Origin: Micromonospora sp. ALFpr18c
Lineage (GTDB): Bacteria > Actinomycetota > Actinomycetes > Mycobacteriales > Micromonosporaceae
DNA length: 33,855 nucleotides
Reading direction: 5' to 3'
Assembly (NCBI RefSeq): GCF_008868155.1
Contig: NZ_WBKR01000042.1
Location: forward strand, 1-33,855
Shown piece by piece: positions 30,023 to 33,855 of this stretch. The stretch's first letter is position 1; every line of letters starts with the position of its first letter. Below the pieces are notes generated by a model, which was not told the DNA's origin, made no database searches, and was given only the letters and a program-made list of their open reading frames with translations. The translations under genes and the position numbers were made by a program.

Positions 30023-30592
30023 TCAGAGGGTGACGTGACAGCCGACGATGTGATCGTCGACCATCCCGGTGGCCTGCATGAGCGCGTACGCGGTGGTGGG
30101 ACCGACGAACCGGAAGCCCCGTTTCTTGAGGGCCTTGGCCATCGCCGTCGACTCCGGGGTGATCGGGGCCAGCTCGGCGAACGAGGCGGGGCGGGCCGGC
30201 CGCTGCTCCGGCGCGAAGGACCAGAGCAGCGTGGACAGGCCCTCGGGCAGCTCCAGTGCCGCGCGGGCGTTGGCGATCGCCGCCTCGATCTTGGCCCGGT
30301 TGCGGACGATGCCGGCGTCGGCGAGCAGGCGGGTCACGTCGGTGTCGTCGTATCCGGCGACGGTCGGGATGTGGAACTCGTCGAAGGCCAGCCGGAACGC
30401 CGGGCGCTTACGCAGGATGGTCAGCCAGGACAGGCCGGACTGGAACGCCTCCAGGGTCATCCGCTCGTAGAGCGCGTCGTCGCCACGCAGCGGCCGCCCC
30501 CACTCGGTGTCGTGGTAGACGGCGTAGTCCGGGGTGCTCGCCCCCCAGGCGCAGCGGGCCAGCCCGTCGGCGCCGATCACCAGGTCAGTCAC
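30023..30592 (-). CDS. tag: DNA-3-methyladenine glycosylase I
   Basis: 189 residues, the standard length of Tag. It removes 3-methyladenine from alkylated DNA, starting base excision repair. The zinc-binding residues match E. coli Tag: Cys14 (ARCAW), His27 (VYHDTEWGRP), His181 and Cys185 (DDHIVGCHV). The catalytic acid region is MTLEAFQSGLSWLTILRKR (Glu48), followed by DAGIVRNRAKIEAAI and ALKKRGFRFVGPTTAYALMQATG. GTG 30592 is preceded on this strand by TAGCGT and seven bases, so the mRNA is likely leaderless. It corresponds to M. tuberculosis tagA (Rv1210) in a conserved order. No SOS-type box is seen in its promoter. Confidence 0.93.
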   Translation of the reverse strand: MTDLVIGADGLARCAWGASTPDYAVYHDTEWGRPLRGDDALYERMTLEAFQSGLSWLTILRKRPAFRLAFDEFHIPTVAGYDDTDVTRLLADAGIVRNRAKIEAAIANARAALELPEGLSTLLWSFAPEQRPARPASFAELAPITPESTAMAKALKKRGFRFVGPTTAYALMQATGMVDDHIVGCHVTL

Positions 30593-30599
30593 CTCGCAC

Positions 30600-30605
30600 A
30601 CGCTA
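30600..30605 (-). promoter_or_regulatory. -10 element for leaderless tag
   Basis: TAGCGT on the minus strand lies seven bases before the GTG at 30592, the same arrangement as at 26808-26813. Confidence 0.45.
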
Positions 30606-30738
30606 GGCCATCGCACCGACAGCCCATTGCCACCGGAGTACGCGTCGGCCGCCCGGGACCTGCGGTCCGCGGTCAGCTGGCGGCACCGCGCCGGGCACCT
30701 GTTCCGGGCGCCGGGCTGGCAGCCGGCACCGGGCGTGG

Positions 30739-31236
30739 TCAGGGCAACCGGCCCTGCTCGACCAGACGGGCGAACCTCTTCAGCGCCTGGGTGAGGCTGA
30801 CCTTGGACCCGGGCCACAGCACCGGCCACGCCAACCGGCCGGCCCGACCGCCGGGCAGGTGGAACCACTCGTGCCAGACCACCTGTGTGCGGTTGCGGTC
30901 CAGTTGGGTGCAGCGCAGCACACCCGGCCCGCGCAGCAGTTGACCGCAGTGCACCACACCGATCTCGTACGGCTCGTCGACCCGGACCACGCGCATCTCG
31001 TCGCGCAGCACCGCCGGGCCGAGCGACGTCACGGCCTCGATCCGGCTGCCCTCCCGCCCGTCGCCCTCGACGACCCGTACCCGGGTGAAGGGGATCCAGT
31101 CGGACTGCCGCTCCCAGGCGAGCAGCGCCGCGAAGACCCGCTCGGCCGGGGCGTCGACGATCACGGTGGCGGTCACCTCGCCGGCACCGGGTTGGGCCGC
31201 CTCGCGGAGATCGTCGGTGCCGTCCGGGCCGGTCAC
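30739..31236 (-). CDS. SRPBCC (START-like) family protein
   Basis: 165 residues with the Bet v1/START fold of polyketide cyclase-like proteins, which bind small hydrophobic ligands in a deep cavity. Family features are VTATVIVDAPAERVFAALLAWERQSDWIPFTRV, DEMRVVRVDEPYEIGVVHCGQLLRGPG and the final helix WPGSKVSLTQALKRFARLVE. The ligand is unknown. The GTG start overlaps the stop of the upstream DivIVA-like gene by four bases (GTGA), so they are translationally coupled, which suggests a link to the cell envelope or to a lipid. The gap to tag downstream is about 145 bases and contains the tag promoter. Confidence 0.85.
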   Translation of the reverse strand: MTGPDGTDDLREAAQPGAGEVTATVIVDAPAERVFAALLAWERQSDWIPFTRVRVVEGDGREGSRIEAVTSLGPAVLRDEMRVVRVDEPYEIGVVHCGQLLRGPGVLRCTQLDRNRTQVVWHEWFHLPGGRAGRLAWPVLWPGSKVSLTQALKRFARLVEQGRLP

Positions 31237-31901
31237 GCCGACTCCGACCGGACAGCCGCCCCGTTCCTGCTGGTGTCGTCGTCGGCCGGGGCCACGCCGT
31301 CGGCGTCCGCCGCCGAGGAGGTGGCGTCGGCCGGGCCGGTCACGCCGGACGAACCCGGCGGCGCCGACACGGGCTCGGCGTCGTCGACCGGTGCCACGCC
31401 GTCGGCGTCCGCCGGCGACGAGGTGGCGTCGGGCTGCTCGACAGCGCCGGCCGAGCCGACCGCCGCCGCGCCGTCGGCCCGTGGCGCGTCCGTCGCCACG
31501 CCGGTCGGCTGCTCGGCCACGTCGGTCGACCGCTCGGCGGCGCTGGCCGACCGCTCGCGGGCCTGGCGCAGCGCGTCGGCATCGGCGGTACGGCCCGCAC
31601 GCAACGCGATGACCTCCGCCTCCAGCACCCCGATCAGCTCCGACTTGTAGCCGATGTCGTACGCCGCACGACGCATCGCCTGGTCGACCTGGGCCATCCG
31701 GTACCCGCGCAATCCGGTGTCGAAACGGACCGCGCCCACATCGGATTCGCGCAGTGGCCGGGTGCCTGGCAACGGCACGGCCTGCGAATCGGGCTCGACC
31801 GGCACCAGGCCGGGATCACGGCCGCTGACCAGCACCGTCACGCCGAACACCACCGCCGCGACGGTCAACGCCACGACCAGGAGGAGCAGAAGCTGACCCA
31901 T
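31233..31901 (-). CDS. Membrane protein with DivIVA-like segment and repetitive tail
   Basis: 222 residues. One N-terminal membrane helix (LLLLLVVALTVAAVVFGVTVLV, about 4-25) is followed by a DivIVA-like segment (VRFDTGLRGYRMAQVDQAMRRAAYDIGYKSELIGVLEAEVIALR, about 57-100). That segment contains the typical FDTGLRGY...VDQ motif and a short coiled coil. From 105 on the sequence is low-complexity, rich in Ala, Asp, Pro, Ser and Thr, with an imperfect repeat of about 34 residues. It corresponds in position to Rv1209 of M. tuberculosis. A role in polar growth or wall synthesis is the usual guess for such proteins and is an inference. It is divergent from folP2, 153 bases apart. Confidence 0.83.
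   Translation of the reverse strand: MGQLLLLLVVALTVAAVVFGVTVLVSGRDPGLVPVEPDSQAVPLPGTRPLRESDVGAVRFDTGLRGYRMAQVDQAMRRAAYDIGYKSELIGVLEAEVIALRAGRTADADALRQARERSASAAERSTDVAEQPTGVATDAPRADGAAAVGSAGAVEQPDATSSPADADGVAPVDDAEPVSAPPGSSGVTGPADATSSAADADGVAPADDDTSRNGAAVRSESA
31291..31432. repeat. Direct repeat in the DivIVA-like gene
   Basis: A 40-base segment at 31291-31330 recurs at 31393-31432 with few mismatches, 102 bases (34 codons) apart and in frame. It encodes the repeated tail motif ending ADADGVAP. The repeat could expand or contract. Confidence 0.7.
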
Positions 31902-32054
31902 GTACTGATCGTGGCACGGCGGCCGGCCGGTAGCGACCCCACCACCCCGATCACGAGTCGTGGTCGACGGCGCGCTGCGCTGCGGTCGACCGACCGGCTA
32001 GCGTCGGGACCGGCCGACGCGGGCGGCGACGGTGCGGACTCTCAGGAGGCGGGC

Positions 32055-32924
32055 ATGGCCGGGGCGCTGCGGCTGGGTGGGCGGACGTTCGCCCCGGACG
32101 AGCTGGTGGTGATGGCGATCGTCAACCGCACACCGGACTCGTTCTTCGACCGGGGTGCCACCTTCGCCGCCGACAGCGCGCTGCGCGCGGTTGAGCGGGC
32201 GGTGGACGAGGGCGCGGCGATCATCGACATCGGCGGGGTGAAGGCCGGCCCGGGCGCCGAGGTGGACGTCGCGGAGGAGATCCGGCGCACGGTGGACACC
32301 ATCGCCGCCGTCCGGGCCGCGTTCCCGGAGGTGGTGATCTCGATCGACACCTGGCGCGCCGAGGTGGCGACGGAGGCCGTGGCCGCCGGCGCGGACCTGC
32401 TCAACGACACCTGGTCGGGTGCCGACCCGGCGCTGGCTCGGGTGGCCGCGCAGACCGGCGCGGGCCTGGTCTGCTCGCACGCCGGCGGGCTGGTCCCGCG
32501 GACCCGCCCGCACCGGGCCGCGTTCGACGACGTGGTGGCCGACGTGGTCGCGACGGTGACCGGGCTCGCCGAGGGCGCGGTGGCGGCGGGGGTACGCCCC
32601 GACGGCATCCTCATCGACCCGGCGCACGACTTCGGCAAGAACACCCGGCACTCGCTGGAGATCACCCGTCGGCTGGACGAGCTGACCGGGACCGGCTGGC
32701 CGGTGCTGGTGGCGCTCTCCAACAAGGACTTCATCGGCGAGACGCTCGACCTGCCGGTGACCGAACGGTTGGAGGGGACGCTCGCCGCCACGGCGGTCTC
32801 CGCCTGGCTGGGAGCCCGGGTGTTCCGCGCCCACCAGGTCGGGCCCACCCGGCGGGTGCTGGACATGGTCGCCTCGATCCGCGGCGACCGCCCACCCGCG
32901 GCGACCCGGCGGGGTCTCGCCTGA
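32055..32924 (+). CDS. folP2: FolP2-type dihydropteroate synthase homologue
   Basis: 289 residues of the DHPS fold (TIM barrel that joins a pterin diphosphate to p-aminobenzoate). Conserved parts are MAIVNRTPDSFFDRGATF (20-37), ISIDTWRAEVA, LLNDTWSG, ILIDPAHDFGKNTRHSLE, LVALSNKDFIGET and the C-terminal FRAHQVGPTRRVLDMV. The loop that is ESTRPG in active DHPS is VKAGPG here, so the Ser/Thr/Arg residues that hold p-aminobenzoate are missing. The same change is found in M. tuberculosis FolP2 (Rv1207), which is not the working DHPS. The true role is unknown. AGGAGG precedes the ATG 32055, and TAGCGT at 31999-32004 is the likely -10. Confidence 0.88.
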   Translation: MAGALRLGGRTFAPDELVVMAIVNRTPDSFFDRGATFAADSALRAVERAVDEGAAIIDIGGVKAGPGAEVDVAEEIRRTVDTIAAVRAAFPEVVISIDTWRAEVATEAVAAGADLLNDTWSGADPALARVAAQTGAGLVCSHAGGLVPRTRPHRAAFDDVVADVVATVTGLAEGAVAAGVRPDGILIDPAHDFGKNTRHSLEITRRLDELTGTGWPVLVALSNKDFIGETLDLPVTERLEGTLAATAVSAWLGARVFRAHQVGPTRRVLDMVASIRGDRPPAATRRGLA

Positions 32925-32991
32925 CCGGTCGTCGGCGTGACCGACCGCGAACGGCCGGACGGTCCGGCACGATCGCCGGAGGGCGCGGCGG

Positions 32992-33369
32992 TCAGGTCCA
33001 GCGCAGGATGTTCCTACGCCAGGCGTAGAGGATGCCGAGCGCGAGCACCGCCACGAACACCGCCATCTCCACCACCGTGACCAGGCCGAAGCCCGGGCGG
33101 TCGAAGACCACCGCCCACGGAAAGAGGAACACCGCCTCGACCGCGAACAGCACGTACAGATAGGCGTAGACGTAGTAGCGGATCTGCATCTGCGCCCAGT
33201 CCGCGCCGACGGGATCGAGCCCGCACTCGTAGCTGGTCCGTTTGCCGGGCGGGTCGGCCGGACGCGCGGGACGTAACACCCGGTTGGCCGAGAACGCCAC
33301 AACAAAGAACAGGACGCTGGCGAGCAGCAGGAGCCCGAGCGTCGCGTACGAGCCCAGGTAACCGGTCAC
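32992..33369 (-). CDS. nuoA: NADH-quinone oxidoreductase subunit A, stand-alone
   Basis: 125 residues with three membrane helices (YATLGLLLLASVLFFVVAF, YAYLYVLFAVEAVFLFPWAVVF, FGLVTVVEMAVFVAVLALGILYAW). It has the family motifs KRTSYECGLDPVG, with the conserved Tyr-Glu-Cys-Gly, and IRYYVYAYLYVLFAVEAVFLFPWA. NuoA is part of the membrane arm of complex I at the quinone site. Downstream on this strand comes the convergent folP2, not nuoB, so this nuoA stands alone. GTG 33369 is seven bases after a TAGGCT -10, so the mRNA is leaderless. It may belong to a second partial complex I, or be the only copy kept apart from the others. Confidence 0.9.
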   Translation of the reverse strand: MTGYLGSYATLGLLLLASVLFFVVAFSANRVLRPARPADPPGKRTSYECGLDPVGADWAQMQIRYYVYAYLYVLFAVEAVFLFPWAVVFDRPGFGLVTVVEMAVFVAVLALGILYAWRRNILRWT

Positions 33370-33376
33370 GTCCGGG

Positions 33377-33382
33377 AGCCTA
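33377..33382 (-). promoter_or_regulatory. -10 element for leaderless nuoA
   Basis: TAGGCT on the minus strand lies seven bases before the GTG at 33369. Confidence 0.45.
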
Positions 33383-33498
33383 CCGCCCGCCCGGAGCGAC
33401 CGTCCCAAACACGTTACGTATTTGTTTCCGGATGGGACTAGTGCACTGGGGCAACTGTTACCGAACATTGGACTCCCACCCATGTCACCGGAGGACAG

Positions 33499-33855
33499 AT
33501 GGCCCGCGTGAAGGTTTCGCCCGATCGCCGGGCTGCGGGGCGACGTCCCACGCCCCTGCTGGCGACCTCGCTGGCGCTCGGCCTGCTGGCCGCGCTCGCC
33601 GTGGCACCGGCATGGGCCAGCGCGGCGGTCCCGCACGCGTACCCGGCTGCGGTGGCGACCGACCCGGTGAGCGAACCCGAGACGGATCCGGATCCCGAGA
33701 CCACACCCGCCGAGGAGCCCACCCCGACCGAGGAGCCGGGCGACGGCACCCCGCCGACCGAGCCGGCCCCGGAGACCACCGCGCCACTGATGTCGAAGGT
33801 CACCTCGTCGGCGGCGAGTACGCCCTGCGAGCCGGTCGGTGCGGGCGGCGACACC
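33499..33855 (+). CDS. Exported Pro/Thr/Glu-rich protein, 3' end beyond window
   Basis: 119 residues are visible. The ATG at 33499 has GGAGG in front. A Sec-type signal follows: the basic MARVKVSPDRRAAGRRPTP, hydrophobic LLATSLALGLLAALAVAPA and a likely cleavage site at WASA-A. The mature part begins with a repetitive acidic linker (DPVSEPETDPDPETTP, EEPTPTEEPGDGTPPTEPAPETT) typical of cell-wall-spanning spacers of secreted actinobacterial proteins. A Cys (TPCEPVG) starts what may be a folded domain near the window end. The family cannot be named from this part. The upstream region 33400-33498 is AT-richer and must hold the promoter. Confidence 0.8.
   Translation, partial: MARVKVSPDRRAAGRRPTPLLATSLALGLLAALAVAPAWASAAVPHAYPAAVATDPVSEPETDPDPETTPAEEPTPTEEPGDGTPPTEPAPETTAPLMSKVTSSAASTPCEPVGAGGDT

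Noticed and set aside
1..33855. CRISPR array, tRNA/rRNA, prophage, insertion sequence or att site
   Set aside because: No regularly spaced repeats, no cloverleaf or rRNA signatures, and no transposase, integrase or phage protein were found by eye. A tRNA scan would settle the tRNA question.

Overview
The window is very GC-rich DNA with strong GC bias at third codon positions, frequent GTG starts and many apparently leaderless genes. The gene families point to an actinobacterium, most likely Micromonosporaceae (Micromonospora or Salinispora-like): SigE-family ECF sigma factor, DUF3117, DUF4190 pairs, Rv2578c-type radical SAM protein, FolP2, actinobacterial Mrp without the C-terminal CxxC. It looks chromosomal. 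I see no transposase, integrase, phage gene, CRISPR array, rRNA or tRNA.

Left part (1-7.2 kb). On the minus strand lie an ECF sigma factor cut by the window edge, a small membrane peptide coupled to a PH-domain membrane protein, a DUF6758-like zinc-ribbon protein, a SpoU/TrmH RNA methyltransferase, an unrecognised protein and a MaoC hydratase. After a roughly 550-base low-coding gap comes thioredoxin trxA, behind a sequence that fits the SigR/SigH thiol-stress promoter exactly. It is followed by a small exported protein, an HTTM (vitamin-K carboxylase-like) membrane protein and a convergent DCC-family thiol oxidoreductase. Together these form a thiol-redox neighbourhood.

Middle part (7.3-17 kb). 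A radical SAM protein sits under a LexA/SOS-box-like palindrome and appears to have a frame disturbance at its ancestral start. Then come a CoA-binding protein, an acyl-CoA dehydrogenase, two DUF4190 proteins flanking an SDR, a malyl-CoA-lyase-type enzyme, a second SDR, a transporter remnant, a HAD hydrolase, a small FMN-barrel-like protein and a PhzF isomerase. The MaoC hydratase, the acyl-CoA dehydrogenase and the CoA-ester lyase are all on the minus strand and match three steps of the ethylmalonyl-CoA pathway, but unrelated genes now separate them.

Right part (17-33.9 kb). This follows, with gaps and inversions, the order of the M. tuberculosis Rv1207-Rv1232c region: MgtE_N/CBS protein, DUF1003 protein, mrp, tatB, htrA, O-methyltransferase, DUF3117, tag, DivIVA-like protein, folP2. 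The sigE-rseA pair expected between htrA and the methyltransferase is absent, as is gpgS beside folP2. Additions relative to that order are pepA, a PaaX regulator with an enoyl-CoA hydratase/isomerase, and a DUF1800/DUF1501 pair of which only the second carries a Tat signal. The window ends with a stand-alone nuoA and the start of an exported Pro/Thr/Glu-rich protein.

No wholly new system is proven here. The points most worth a second look are the HTTM/DCC/thioredoxin cluster, the altered sigE locus, the methyltransferase whose Shine-Dalgarno points at an ATC codon, the SOS-box radical SAM gene, and an unusual 44-bp palindrome at 9225-9268.
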